This document shows, one piece after another, positions 7,852 to 15,966 of a stretch of DNA of 27,469 nt. The notes beneath the pieces were generated by a model, which saw only the letters and a list, made by a program, of their open reading frames with translations, had not been told where the DNA came from and did no database searches. This DNA comes from Chloroflexota bacterium (GTDB lineage: Bacteria; Chloroflexota; Dehalococcoidia; SM23-28-2; HRBIN24), in the NCBI GenBank assembly GCA_030550295.1, contig JAUQPQ010000009.1, positions 1 to 27,469 on the forward strand. Direction: 5' to 3'. Made by a program: the position numbers and the translations under genes. Position 1 is the first letter of the stretch. Every line of letters begins with the position of its first letter.

Positions 7852-8717
7852 GCCGTCCCCGCTAAGAAACTTTTGGCCAACTCCATGCCCATGAGGGCGA
7901 CCTTTTGGGCTGTCCCCAGCGCTACCCGCTTCTCAAGGACGATCTCTGGCCTACGGGCTATCTGCTCTAAGATGCGACGATAGATAGCAGCCATAACCCC
8001 CACACAGGCACGAGGGCGTCTGGGCAGAAGAGGCAGTAGCTGTAACCCCCTACGATAGTATTCCTTCGCCCTTTCCACCTGTAGCCAGACGAGGCGACGA
8101 AACCGATGGTCGGCACGACCTGCCCTAAGATCCTCCTCTCCCCAGCCCATTACGGCCATCTCTTCCTGAGGCAGATATATGCGGTCGCGGGCCATATCCT
8201 CCTGGAGGTCGCGCAAAATATTGGTGAGCTGTAGCGCTATGCCCAAATCAGCCGCCCGCTGTTTTGCCACTTCGCCGTTCCGATAGCCGAAAATCTCGAT
8301 ACATATGAGCCCTACTACCGAAGCCACCAGATAACAATACCGCTCCAACTCTTGGAAGGTCTGGTAACGTTTTATCCTTAGATCCATCTCTATCCCTTCC
8401 ATGAGCTGGTACAGGTACTCATGCGGGATGGAGAAGCGACGCACGGCGTCCTCTAAGGCGGTGAACAAGGGGCCTTCCGGCTGTCCGGCAAGACACCGGG
8501 CTAGCTCTTCCCTTAGCTGGTGCAGCTGATTCACCCTCTCTTGTAGCGTCATACCTTCTTTGTCAACAACGTCATCGCACTGGCGGGCGAAGGCGTAGAC
8601 AGCGTATATGGCATGTCGTTGGGGCTTCGGTAAAAGGAGAAATCCATAATAGAAGTTTTTCGCCTCACGTTTGGTCACCTGGGTACAGTAGGAGTAGGCA
8701 GCATCTAGCTTTGTCAT
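7848..8717 (-). CDS. hpnD: Presqualene diphosphate synthase HpnD
   Basis: Squalene/phytoene synthase family protein of 289 residues that joins two farnesyl diphosphates to presqualene diphosphate. The two aspartate-rich sites are CDDVVD (around residues 47-52) and NILRDLQEDMARDRIYLP. HpnD and HpnC are paralogues; this one is called HpnD for its closer match to the phytoene-synthase-like pattern and its position between hpnC and hpnE. Its ATG overlaps the hpnC stop by 4 bases. Confidence 0.93.
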   Translation of the reverse strand: MTKLDAAYSYCTQVTKREAKNFYYGFLLLPKPQRHAIYAVYAFARQCDDVVDKEGMTLQERVNQLHQLREELARCLAGQPEGPLFTALEDAVRRFSIPHEYLYQLMEGIEMDLRIKRYQTFQELERYCYLVASVVGLICIEIFGYRNGEVAKQRAADLGIALQLTNILRDLQEDMARDRIYLPQEEMAVMGWGEEDLRAGRADHRFRRLVWLQVERAKEYYRRGLQLLPLLPRRPRACVGVMAAIYRRILEQIARRPEIVLEKRVALGTAQKVALMGMELAKSFLAGTA

Positions 8718-9589
8718 GCCCTCCTCCTCACTGGGAAAAGGCCCCTAAAGGCGATGAGGGCCTTGCGAAAGGGAGATAGGGTGGGGCGTATATGGAGGAC
8801 GTCATACTCTATGGCCTCAATAGCATCAAGAATGGCCAATCCCCCCAGGTTGAACAGCTTGACGTCGAAGCGCAGTCTGCCCCTTATGAGGGGCACCAGC
8901 CCCATCCCCTCCCATAGAAGCTTCCGCGCCCGTTCCACTTGAAAGGCCATAAGGGCCTGAAAACGTCGGTTGTAGCGGCGCGCTAAAAGGTCGCTTTCCG
9001 AGTATCCGAACTGCTCCATCTCGTCCAGGGGTATATAGATGCGCCCCTTCGCTAAATCCACAGAAACGTCTTGCCAGAAGTTGGCCAGCTGCAGGCCCGT
9101 GCAGGTGGCATCAGCCAGCTTTCCCCGGACCTCGTCTCGGTAACCGAAGAGGTGGAGGACGATCCTCCCCACGGGGTTAGCGGAATGGTCGCAGTAGTGC
9201 AAGAGCTGAGAATAGGTGCGGTAACGGGTCTGGCGCTGATCCATTCGGTTGGCTTCGATCAGCTTGAGGAAGGGCTCGGGGGGTATCTGAAATCGGCGGA
9301 TGGTCTCCTGGAGAGCTATAAAGATTGGGTGGCGGGCTTTCCCTTCATAAGCCCGCCAAAGCTCCTCTTCCCACTCATTGAGAAGGGCTAAACGGTCCCC
9401 TGCTGCCTCATCCCCTAAGTCGTCCACGCCCCGACAGTAGGCGTAGACAGCGTACATGTGGGGCCGCAAGTGCCGCGGTAGCAGCCAGGACGCTATACTG
9501 AAGTTCTCATAATGGCTGAGGGCGAGCCGGCGACAGTATTCGAACGCCTCCTTTGCTTCCCCCTGCCACGTCTCTTGCAGAAGGGCCAT
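8714..9589 (-). CDS. hpnC: Squalene synthase HpnC (hydroxysqualene-forming)
   Basis: First gene of the hopanoid operon. The 291-residue squalene/phytoene synthase-fold protein has the first aspartate motif at VDDLGD (residues 55-60) and the second at NFWQDVSVDLAKGRIYIP. The N-terminus SHYENFSIASWLLPRHLRPHMYAVYAYCRGVDD is characteristic of HpnC, which converts presqualene diphosphate to hydroxysqualene. ATG 9589 is preceded by GGGGAGG two bases upstream, close but usable. Upstream lies a leader of about 155 nt behind a strong promoter, described separately. Confidence 0.93.
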   Translation of the reverse strand: MALLQETWQGEAKEAFEYCRRLALSHYENFSIASWLLPRHLRPHMYAVYAYCRGVDDLGDEAAGDRLALLNEWEEELWRAYEGKARHPIFIALQETIRRFQIPPEPFLKLIEANRMDQRQTRYRTYSQLLHYCDHSANPVGRIVLHLFGYRDEVRGKLADATCTGLQLANFWQDVSVDLAKGRIYIPLDEMEQFGYSESDLLARRYNRRFQALMAFQVERARKLLWEGMGLVPLIRGRLRFDVKLFNLGGLAILDAIEAIEYDVLHIRPTLSPFRKALIAFRGLFPVRRRA

Positions 9590-9639
9590 ACCTCCCCAAA
9601 GGCCTTAAGATGGCACAGACGTATCAGCTCTACTACACG

Positions 9640-9715
9640 CAGGCCAGGGGGACGGCAATAACGATCATACCCATATGAGTGCTAAAACCCACACACCCGT
9701 CCCCTCTTAGGCCTG
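9640..9715 (-). promoter_or_regulatory. Structured 5' leader of hopanoid operon (long imperfect stem)
   Basis: On the minus strand CAGGCC (9715-9710) pairs with GGCCTG (9645-9640), and GGGGACGG (9704-9697) pairs with CCGTCCCC (9655-9648), giving 14 base pairs broken by an asymmetric internal loop (5 nt against 2 nt). The 41-nt apical region holds a smaller hairpin, TCATA (9678-9674) with TATGA (9669-9665) around TGGG. There is no U-run after the stem, so it is not a plain intrinsic terminator. The downstream arm's TCCCC could alternatively pair with GGGGA of the hpnC ribosome site. It resembles no riboswitch class I recognise; it could also be a DNA operator. Confidence 0.45.
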
Positions 9716-9750
9716 AATGTTTTATATCACCCCCTTTTCTTTTTTCCTAC

Positions 9751-9778
9751 ATTTTAGCGGCAGTCAGGGAGTTGTCAA
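9751..9778 (-). promoter_or_regulatory. Sigma-70-type promoter of the hopanoid operon
   Basis: Minus strand reads TTGACA (9778-9773), 16 nt, then TAAAAT (9756-9751): a perfect -35 and a near-consensus -10. Transcription should begin near 9744, about 155 nt before the hpnC ATG. It starts ten bases after the amrS stop, and no terminator for amrS was seen before it, so read-through from amrS is possible. Confidence 0.65.
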
Positions 9779-9787
9779 TAATAGGGG

Positions 9788-10921
9788 CTAAGGCCGTAAG
9801 CGATAGGTCAGAAATATAGGAGAGTCAGATAGTTGGCGCGGCCTTGGTCCGGGCCACCATACGCCTGGTACCTGGGCCTGACATCTAGGGCAGCGCCCAT
9901 CGCTTGTGACTGAGTAGCTCAGAATGCGGTAGCCGAAGCGTCCCACCAACAGATGGTGGCAAGAGGGGCAGTAGGTGTGCTCCCACTCGCCTACCATCCC
10001 CGGCAGGTTACCAGCGTAGACGAAGTGCAGCCCCTCTTCTTTGCCGATTTGGGCAGCACGCATAAGGGTAGCCGCATCGGTATTGTCTGGTTCCGTCATC
10101 TTGTAGTCCTTGTGGAAGGCTGTAACGTGCCATGGTATATCGCGGGACACGGAAGCAATAAAGTGTGCTGCCTCTCTCAGCTCCTCGTTAGAATCGTTGA
10201 ACCCAGGGACTACAAGGGTTACTACCTCTACCCAGTAGCCCATCTGGTAGGCCATGCGAATGGTCTCTAAGACGTTCTCTAGTTTTCCCCCCAGGTACCG
10301 GTAGTTCCTGGGGGACATGGACTTGAGGTCTACCTTGTAACAGTCAAGAAAGGGCCGCAGGTACTCCAACACCTCTTTGGTGGCGTTGCCATTGGAGACA
10401 TATGCAGTAAGGTAACCCTTGGCCTTGGCCAGCCTGAAGAGTTCCACAGCCCATTCGGAGGTGATGAGGGGCTCATTGTACGAGCTGACATAGGCCTGGG
10501 CCCCCACCCTCTCGCCGGCCTCCAGCATCTCCTGGGCAGTGATCTCCATGGGCTCAATGCCAGCCACGGGGTCACGCAGGGCTTGGGAGGTCACCCAGTT
10601 CTGGCAATAGGGGCAGTGATAATCGCAACCTAGCATCCCAAAGGTGAGGGCTAAGGCCCCAGGCAGAACGTGAAAGAAGGGCTTCTTCTCAATGGGATCG
10701 CACTGGAGTGCGGCCACGTAGTTGTAGGGCACCATAAGGACACCGTCACGATTGAAGCGCACCTGACAGATGCCTCTCTGCCCTGGCAAGATGACACAGC
10801 GGTGGCCACATGCGTAACATCGAACCTTGCCGCCCTCCAGCGTCTCGTAAAGCTCACCGGGGCGACAGTACCGGTCAAGGAACTGGGCCAGGGTGATGGC
10901 ACGTCCTATCAGCTTAGGCAT
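9788..10921 (-). CDS. amrS: AmmeMemoRadiSam system radical SAM enzyme
   Basis: Radical SAM protein of 377 residues. The N-terminal part has a zinc-like set of cysteines (CYACGHRCVILPGQRGIC, residues 35-52), then the cluster motif CDYHCPYC (Cys99, Cys103, Cys106). The C-terminus has a second zinc-ribbon-like pair (CPSC and CPRC) and ends in a GVWWPGP segment. This architecture matches the AmmeMemoRadiSam family, named for frequent linkage to AMMECR1 and MEMO1 domain proteins; its substrate is not settled. Neither partner is in this window. A TATAAT box lies 8 nt before the ATG, and no Shine-Dalgarno is seen. Confidence 0.9.
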   Translation of the reverse strand: MPKLIGRAITLAQFLDRYCRPGELYETLEGGKVRCYACGHRCVILPGQRGICQVRFNRDGVLMVPYNYVAALQCDPIEKKPFFHVLPGALALTFGMLGCDYHCPYCQNWVTSQALRDPVAGIEPMEITAQEMLEAGERVGAQAYVSSYNEPLITSEWAVELFRLAKAKGYLTAYVSNGNATKEVLEYLRPFLDCYKVDLKSMSPRNYRYLGGKLENVLETIRMAYQMGYWVEVVTLVVPGFNDSNEELREAAHFIASVSRDIPWHVTAFHKDYKMTEPDNTDAATLMRAAQIGKEEGLHFVYAGNLPGMVGEWEHTYCPSCHHLLVGRFGYRILSYSVTSDGRCPRCQAQVPGVWWPGPRPRQLSDSPIFLTYRLRP

Positions 10922-10929
10922 CCCATGTA

Positions 10930-10935
10930 ATTATA
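10930..10935 (-). promoter_or_regulatory. -10 box (TATAAT) close to amrS start, leaderless-type
   Basis: A perfect TATAAT on the minus strand sits in the 35-base gap after the LLM gene, 8 nt before the amrS ATG. The start site would fall at or within a few bases of the ATG. No convincing -35 is present 17 nt upstream. Confidence 0.4.
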
Positions 10936-10956
10936 CCCCTCATGGCCTTCCCCCAC

Positions 10957-11862
10957 CTACTGCCGACACACACGATAGAAGTTTTCCAAGGCCTGGATGG
11001 CGGCATCTTCACTTATCCATGTTGGTGGTGCTACCACCAGGTGGTCGACACCAAGCTCCTCGTACTGTTGAACCATGGCCGCCACTTGTCTAGGGGAGCC
11101 TCGTAAGGGGCGCAAGTCTTCCACATCGTCCTGGGTGAAGGCTAGGGGAGTGATGACAGCTAGGGTAAGGCTGGCAGGATCGCGATGGGCCCAAGAGGCC
11201 ATCTCCTTCACGAGTTTCCACTTTTCTGCCACCTCCTGTGGGGGAAGGGCGTAAGCTACCCAGCCATCCCCCAAGATGGCTGCACGTCTAAGGGCAGGCA
11301 TGGTGTGTCCACCCACCCATAATGGTGGTGGCACGTCTGGGCGAGGCCCAAAGCCCACCCCTTGGACCGAATAGTAGCGCCCTTGGAAGGTGGGAAAATC
11401 GCTTTGCCACAGGGCCCGCATTAGTTGCATGTGCTCGTCGGTTCGAGGGCCCCTGTCCTTCCACGGCGAACCAAGGACCAACGCTTCCTCTTCCATCCAC
11501 CCCACTCCTACACCTACCACCAGCCTGCCACCTGAAAGGATCTGGACCTGCCCCAGCATCTTAGCGTTCAAGACAGGATTCCGATGTGGTAGGACCAAGA
11601 CACCGATGCCCAGGATGACCCTCTGCGTTAAAGCTGCAGCGTAGGCTAACGTAGTGATGGGCTCCCACCAAGGTATATCGGACGGGTACGGGGACCTGCC
11701 CCGCCTGTTGTAGGGGAACCGAGAGTCTACCTGCACTGGTATGACAGTGTGGTCTGCGGCCCAAAGGGAATCGTACCCGAGCTCCTCTACCCGTTGAGCC
11801 AGATAGGAAATAGTGCGCTTGTCCAGCCATTTGCCAACAAAGGGCAGCACCCCCAGCTTCAT
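10957..11862 (-). CDS. LLM-class (probably F420-dependent) oxidoreductase
   Basis: Luciferase-like (bacterial luciferase TIM-barrel) protein of 301 residues. The N-terminus MKLGVLPFVG followed by LAQRVEELGYDSLWAADHTVIP, then GIGVLVLPHRNPVLNAKMLGQVQILSGGRLVVGVGVGWMEEE, is the standard pattern of F420-type LLM enzymes (TIGR03619-like). Substrate cannot be told from sequence. F420 rather than FMN use is supported by cofE and npdG a few kilobases away. ATG 11862 has an excellent ribosome site (AAGGAGGAG, 5 nt spacing). The gene precedes amrS on the same strand. Confidence 0.88.
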   Translation of the reverse strand: MKLGVLPFVGKWLDKRTISYLAQRVEELGYDSLWAADHTVIPVQVDSRFPYNRRGRSPYPSDIPWWEPITTLAYAAALTQRVILGIGVLVLPHRNPVLNAKMLGQVQILSGGRLVVGVGVGWMEEEALVLGSPWKDRGPRTDEHMQLMRALWQSDFPTFQGRYYSVQGVGFGPRPDVPPPLWVGGHTMPALRRAAILGDGWVAYALPPQEVAEKWKLVKEMASWAHRDPASLTLAVITPLAFTQDDVEDLRPLRGSPRQVAAMVQQYEELGVDHLVVAPPTWISEDAAIQALENFYRVCRQ

Positions 11863-11938
11863 GCCTTCTCCTCCTTGACACAGGCCCTAGGTTTTGAGCC
11901 CATTTTACGGCACGGGGCGTCGACATAGGCCCCTGTGC

Positions 11939-11944
11939 TACACT
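11939..11944 (+). promoter_or_regulatory. -10-like box (TACACT) just before glcD GTG
   Basis: TACACT ends 6 nt before the preferred GTG start at 11951, and no ribosome-binding site precedes that GTG. The spacing fits a leaderless transcript. No good -35 is positioned upstream, so this is a tentative call. Confidence 0.3.
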
Positions 11945-11950
11945 GGGCCT

Positions 11951-13396
11951 GTGAACAGGAAGCCCCTCCGTGACTTGGAGAATATCGTCGGCAAGCGCTG
12001 GGTGCTGAGTCACCCCGAAGAGCTCTTGGCCTATGAGTACGACGCTACCATAGAGAGATCCCTACCGATGGCAGTAGTGTTGCCAGGGAGTGCCCAGGAG
12101 GTAGCCCAGGTTATGCAAGTGGCCAATAGGTGGGGCATCCCGGTGGTGGCCAGGGGGGCCGGAACTGGCCTCTCTGGAGGGGCGGTCCCTTGCCGAGGCA
12201 GCATCGTAATATCTACCTCTCGCCTCAATCGAATCCTCCAGATCGACCCTGACAACGCCTTAGCTGTGGTAGAGCCTGGGGTCCTAAATGTAGATGTGTC
12301 TAAGGCAGCTGCCCCCTATGGCCTCTACTACGCACCCGATCCTTCCAGCCAGAAGGCCTGCACCATAGGTGGTAACATAGCTGAAAACGCTGGCGGCCCC
12401 CACTGCCTTCGCTACGGCACCACCACCAACCACGTTCTGGCCGTGGAGGTAGCTACTGCCCAAGGGGAACTCATGTGGCTGGGCTCCCCTTTAGCCGATG
12501 CCCCAGGCTACGACCTGACAGGCGTCATAGTGGGCTCAGAGGGGACGTTGGCTATCGTAACTAAGGCAGTGCTTCGCCTACTGCCTAAGCCGCCCGCCGT
12601 CATCACCATCTTGGCCATTTTTCAGGAAGTAGAGGAAGCGAGTGAAGCGGTATCGGGCATCATCGCCCAAGGGATCGTCCCTGCCGCCCTAGAGATGTTA
12701 GATCGGTCTGCCATTGAGGCGGTAGAGGGCTATATCCGTGCCGGCTACCCTCCCGAGGCCGGCGCTGTCCTTCTGATTGAGGTGGAGGGGGTTGAGGAAG
12801 AGGCCCATGGCGAGGCGCAACAGGTCGTGGCAATTTGTCGGGAGATGAATGCCCGCGATATCCGCCTAGGTTTTACACCAGAGGAGCGAGAGCGGCTCTG
12901 GGCGGGGCGCAAAGCTGCACTGGGCGCCTTAGGGAGGCTGGCACCCCATTTCTACATCCTGGACGGTGTAGTGCCGCGAACCAAGCTGCCCCAGATTATG
13001 CATCAGGTATACGAGATTTGTAGACGCTATGGCTTGCAGGTAGCCAACGTCCTCCATGCAGGCGATGGCAACCTTCATCCCAACATCTTGTTCAATGAAA
13101 GCGACCCTGAGGCGGTCCGACGGGTGGTGGAATGTGCAGCCGAGATCCTGAAGGCATGTGTAGAGGTTGGCGGCTCCATCTCCGGTGAGCATGGCATTGG
13201 CTATGAGAAGCGCAACTACATGCCCTGGATCTTCTCACGGGACGATCTAGAGGTTATGCGCCTTCTTAAGGAAGCCTGGGACCCACGTTATCTACTGAAC
13301 CCCCAAAAGATATTCCCATCGGCGGCTTCACCAGAAGACATTGCCGTACCTATGCGGGATATCACGGCCCGCCTGGGCCCCGAGGCAGAGATATGA
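11951..13396 (+). CDS. glcD: FAD-linked oxidase, glycolate oxidase GlcD-like subunit
   Basis: VAO-type FAD protein of about 481 residues. The FAD-binding half shows VLPGSAQEVAQVM, GIPVVARGAGTGLSGG, and CTIGGNIAENAGGPHCLRYGTTTNHVLAVEV, and ends with GVIVGSEGTLAIVTKAVLRLLP. The C-terminal half has VANVLHAGDGNLHPNILF and GGSISGEHGIGYEKR, typical of GlcD and D-lactate dehydrogenases. It oxidises a 2-hydroxyacid (glycolate or D-lactate type), passing electrons via GlcE/GlcF. The frame is open to ATG 11894, but similarity begins near RDLENIVGKRWV, so GTG 11951 is preferred. The stop overlaps glcE as ATGA. Confidence 0.93.
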   Translation: MNRKPLRDLENIVGKRWVLSHPEELLAYEYDATIERSLPMAVVLPGSAQEVAQVMQVANRWGIPVVARGAGTGLSGGAVPCRGSIVISTSRLNRILQIDPDNALAVVEPGVLNVDVSKAAAPYGLYYAPDPSSQKACTIGGNIAENAGGPHCLRYGTTTNHVLAVEVATAQGELMWLGSPLADAPGYDLTGVIVGSEGTLAIVTKAVLRLLPKPPAVITILAIFQEVEEASEAVSGIIAQGIVPAALEMLDRSAIEAVEGYIRAGYPPEAGAVLLIEVEGVEEEAHGEAQQVVAICREMNARDIRLGFTPEERERLWAGRKAALGALGRLAPHFYILDGVVPRTKLPQIMHQVYEICRRYGLQVANVLHAGDGNLHPNILFNESDPEAVRRVVECAAEILKACVEVGGSISGEHGIGYEKRNYMPWIFSRDDLEVMRLLKEAWDPRYLLNPQKIFPSAASPEDIAVPMRDITARLGPEAEI

Positions 13397-14652
13397 CCTA
13401 CATTTCTGAGCCGGAGGCGATTGGGGAGGCCCTACTGGAGATCGTGGGCCCCGAAGGCATAATCCCTTTGGAGATGCAGTGGGCATATACAGTAGACGGC
13501 CTATCGCCGGCAATAGTAGTGCAGCCAGCATCGGTGGAAGAGGTCTCTAAGGTGATAGGCCTCGCATCACGTTGGGGGCTGGGGGTAATCCCCTGGGGCG
13601 GGGGGACTATGATGGGCCTAGGAAACCGGCCCCACCGATACGACATCGCTTTGGATATGAGGCGGCTTAACCAGGTCATAGAGCATGAGCCAGCCGACCT
13701 CACCATCACTGTAGAAGCCGGCACTACGGTTAAGGAGCTCCAGGCCCGCCTGGCAGCCTACGGGCAAAGGGTCGCCTTAGATCCCCCTTGGCCGGACAGG
13801 GCTACGGTGGGAGGCACGCTGGCTACCGGAATTGCTGGGCCAGCCCGTTGGCGCTTGGGCCATCCGCGGGACACCATCATTGGCATCAAGGTCGTGATGC
13901 CCGACGGACGTATAGCCAAGGCCGGGGGCAAAGTAGTGAAGAACGTGGCTGGCTATGACCTGTGCAAACTGTACATAGGGTCCCTTGGCACCCTGGCCGT
14001 CATCGTAGAGGCTACCTTCAAGTTGGTTCCCACGCCCAGAAGCCAACGTGTGGTGGCCTGCTCTCTGCCCACGTTCAAACAAGCTTGCGGGCTTGCCAAA
14101 GAGTTGCAGTGGCGCTTGCTACCTATCGATTCCCTGTGGATGGAATGGGATGGGGGGCCGTGTGTACTTGTATGTAGGCTGGCGGGAAGCCCAGGAGCAG
14201 TAAGCCGTTCCCTTGAAGAGCTGGATGCCCTGGCTCGCCAGTACAGCGGGGCAGAAGCCCAACCCTTGGAAAGATGGCCGGAGGTGGTATCCTCTCCCCC
14301 TGTGGCAGAGCGTTTAGTCCTTCGGGTGAGCGTGCTGCCATCTCGCCTTGTAGCTTGCCTGGAGGCCCTTACAGCTCTGGAGCCTGAGCTGATGGTAGCC
14401 CTGCCTTTAGCTGGAGTCGCCTATGCCAGGTGGCCAGCGGAGGCCTCTACCCCCAACATTCTCCAAAACGCCTTCCAGGCAGTGGCGACTTATGACGGCA
14501 TCTTAGTAATCCACCAATGCCCTTTTAAGTACAAAGAGGGACGCGACGTTTTTGGCTGGAGGCCACCTGCCCAGCCCATGATGAAGGAGATCAAAAGGCG
14601 ATGGGATCCCAAAGGAACTTTGAGCCCAGGAAGATTCGTAGCCCATTTGTGA
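13393..14652 (+). CDS. glcE: FAD-binding subunit GlcE-like
   Basis: This 419-residue protein carries a single FAD-binding-4 fold: VVQPASVEEVSKVIGLASRWGLGVIPWGGGTMMGLG, then TVGGTLATGIAGPARWRLGHPRDTIIGIKVVMPDG, then GGKVVKNVAGYDLCKLYIGSLGTLAVIVEATFKL. The second half is divergent, as usual for GlcE, the smaller FAD partner of GlcD. It ends with the conserved RWDPKGTLSPGRF. ATG 13393 overlaps the glcD stop by 4 bases, and its own end overlaps glcF by 52 bases. Confidence 0.93.
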   Translation: MTYISEPEAIGEALLEIVGPEGIIPLEMQWAYTVDGLSPAIVVQPASVEEVSKVIGLASRWGLGVIPWGGGTMMGLGNRPHRYDIALDMRRLNQVIEHEPADLTITVEAGTTVKELQARLAAYGQRVALDPPWPDRATVGGTLATGIAGPARWRLGHPRDTIIGIKVVMPDGRIAKAGGKVVKNVAGYDLCKLYIGSLGTLAVIVEATFKLVPTPRSQRVVACSLPTFKQACGLAKELQWRLLPIDSLWMEWDGGPCVLVCRLAGSPGAVSRSLEELDALARQYSGAEAQPLERWPEVVSSPPVAERLVLRVSVLPSRLVACLEALTALEPELMVALPLAGVAYARWPAEASTPNILQNAFQAVATYDGILVIHQCPFKYKEGRDVFGWRPPAQPMMKEIKRRWDPKGTLSPGRFVAHL

Positions 14653-15905
14653 ATGCTTCAGCACTGAACGGCCTCTCCCGATGCGTCCATTGCGGCCTAT
14701 GTGTCCCCCACTGCCCTACCTTCCAAGTCCTGAGGACGGAGACAGACGCGCCCCGAGGCCGAATCCACCTTATGGGGGCGCTGGTAGAAGGCCGCGTAGG
14801 CCCTAGCCCGGTCCTAAGGGAACATTTGGACTTGTGCCTTCTCTGCCGCCACTGCGAAGAGGTGTGCCCTTCAGGCGTCCCCTTTAGCCCCGCGATGGAA
14901 GAGGTGCGCCGATTCTTGATACGAAGAGGAGGGGTGTGGGCCAAGCTCCGGGTAGAAGCGATGAGGGCGCTCCTTCACCCGTTGGCGGGCATCTCCCTTT
15001 GGGCACTGGGCAACATCGGTGCCCTAGGCTATCCTCTTCTTCCCTTGATGGGGCGCCTCCTCCCCTCCTTGGCCTTTCTCGCTGCTTACCTTCCCCATCC
15101 CCAAGGGGCTCCTAGCCGCAAAGGATCCCTTTTGGCGCGTCCCACGGGCAGGCCCAAAGGGCGGGCGGCCATCCTTGTAGGATGCGTTATGCCCTATCTT
15201 TTCCCTCAAACTCACAGGGCCACAGTCTCCCTATTGGCCTTAGCAGGATACGAGGTGGTAGCGCCGCTGGGGCAGACCTGCTGCGGGGCCCTGTTCGCCC
15301 ACATGGGAAGCACAGATACTGCCAAGCATCTTGCCCGCCGCAACATCGATGCCTTCCTGAAAGAGAAGCCAGACGTCATCGTCGTCAATGCTGCTGGTTG
15401 TGGGGCCATGTTGAAAGAATATCCCCGCCTCCTTCAAGAAGATGAGGAATATTTAGGAAAGGCACGCCAGGTGGCCGCCCTAACGCGGGACGTTACAGAG
15501 CTACTGGCCCAGTCACTACCCCCTCCCCAGGGCACACTGAGGGCCATCGCTACCTACCAAGACCCCTGTCATCTGGCCCATGTACAGAAGGTTCGCCAGC
15601 CGCCCCGCCAGCTGTTACGCATGATCCCCCAACTGCAACTTATAGAGATGGAGAGCCCTGACACTTGCTGTGGAGGCGCTGGCCTATATCCTATCTTCCA
15701 TCCAGCAGTGGCACGGGCAATTGCGCGGCATCGGCTGGAGGCAGTATTAGCTACTGGGGCCCAAATGGTGGTGACCGCTAATCCCGGCTGCACCCTTGCC
15801 CTTAGTGCCGCCACCAAGCTTTGGGCCCCAAACCTCAAAGTGATGCACGTGGTAGACGTGGTATGGCAAGCCTGGCGAAAAGGGGCCAAGCACCGGCATG
15901 TATAA
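14601..15905 (+). CDS. glcF: Iron-sulfur subunit GlcF-like (CCG-domain)
   Basis: Electron-transfer subunit of 434 residues. Two [4Fe-4S] ferredoxin motifs are near the N-terminus: CVHCGLCVPHC (Cys28, 31, 34, 38) and CLLCRHCEEVC (Cys79, 82, 85, 89). Two cysteine-rich CCG domains follow: CVMPYLF with QTCCGALFAHMG and GCGAMLKEY, then DPCHLAH with DTCCGGAGLY. The full complement marks it as GlcF-type, bridging the FAD subunits to a membrane or soluble acceptor. ATG 14601 has AAGGAG about 11 nt upstream; GTG 14649, overlapping the glcE stop, is an alternative start. Confidence 0.93.
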   Translation: MGSQRNFEPRKIRSPFVNASALNGLSRCVHCGLCVPHCPTFQVLRTETDAPRGRIHLMGALVEGRVGPSPVLREHLDLCLLCRHCEEVCPSGVPFSPAMEEVRRFLIRRGGVWAKLRVEAMRALLHPLAGISLWALGNIGALGYPLLPLMGRLLPSLAFLAAYLPHPQGAPSRKGSLLARPTGRPKGRAAILVGCVMPYLFPQTHRATVSLLALAGYEVVAPLGQTCCGALFAHMGSTDTAKHLARRNIDAFLKEKPDVIVVNAAGCGAMLKEYPRLLQEDEEYLGKARQVAALTRDVTELLAQSLPPPQGTLRAIATYQDPCHLAHVQKVRQPPRQLLRMIPQLQLIEMESPDTCCGGAGLYPIFHPAVARAIARHRLEAVLATGAQMVVTANPGCTLALSAATKLWAPNLKVMHVVDVVWQAWRKGAKHRHV

Positions 15906-15966
15906 GGAGGCAGGACAGGGCCTCATACAACGTGATAAAATGTGGGTAACCGGTGGAGGAGATGTG

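Noticed and set aside
9640..9715. Intrinsic terminator of amrS
   Set aside because: No U-run follows the stem, and a strong promoter lies upstream of it, so a leader element fits better.
11875..11880. TTGACA as -35 of glcD
   Set aside because: No -10 box at 16-19 nt; the bases overlap the ribosome site region of the opposite-strand LLM gene.
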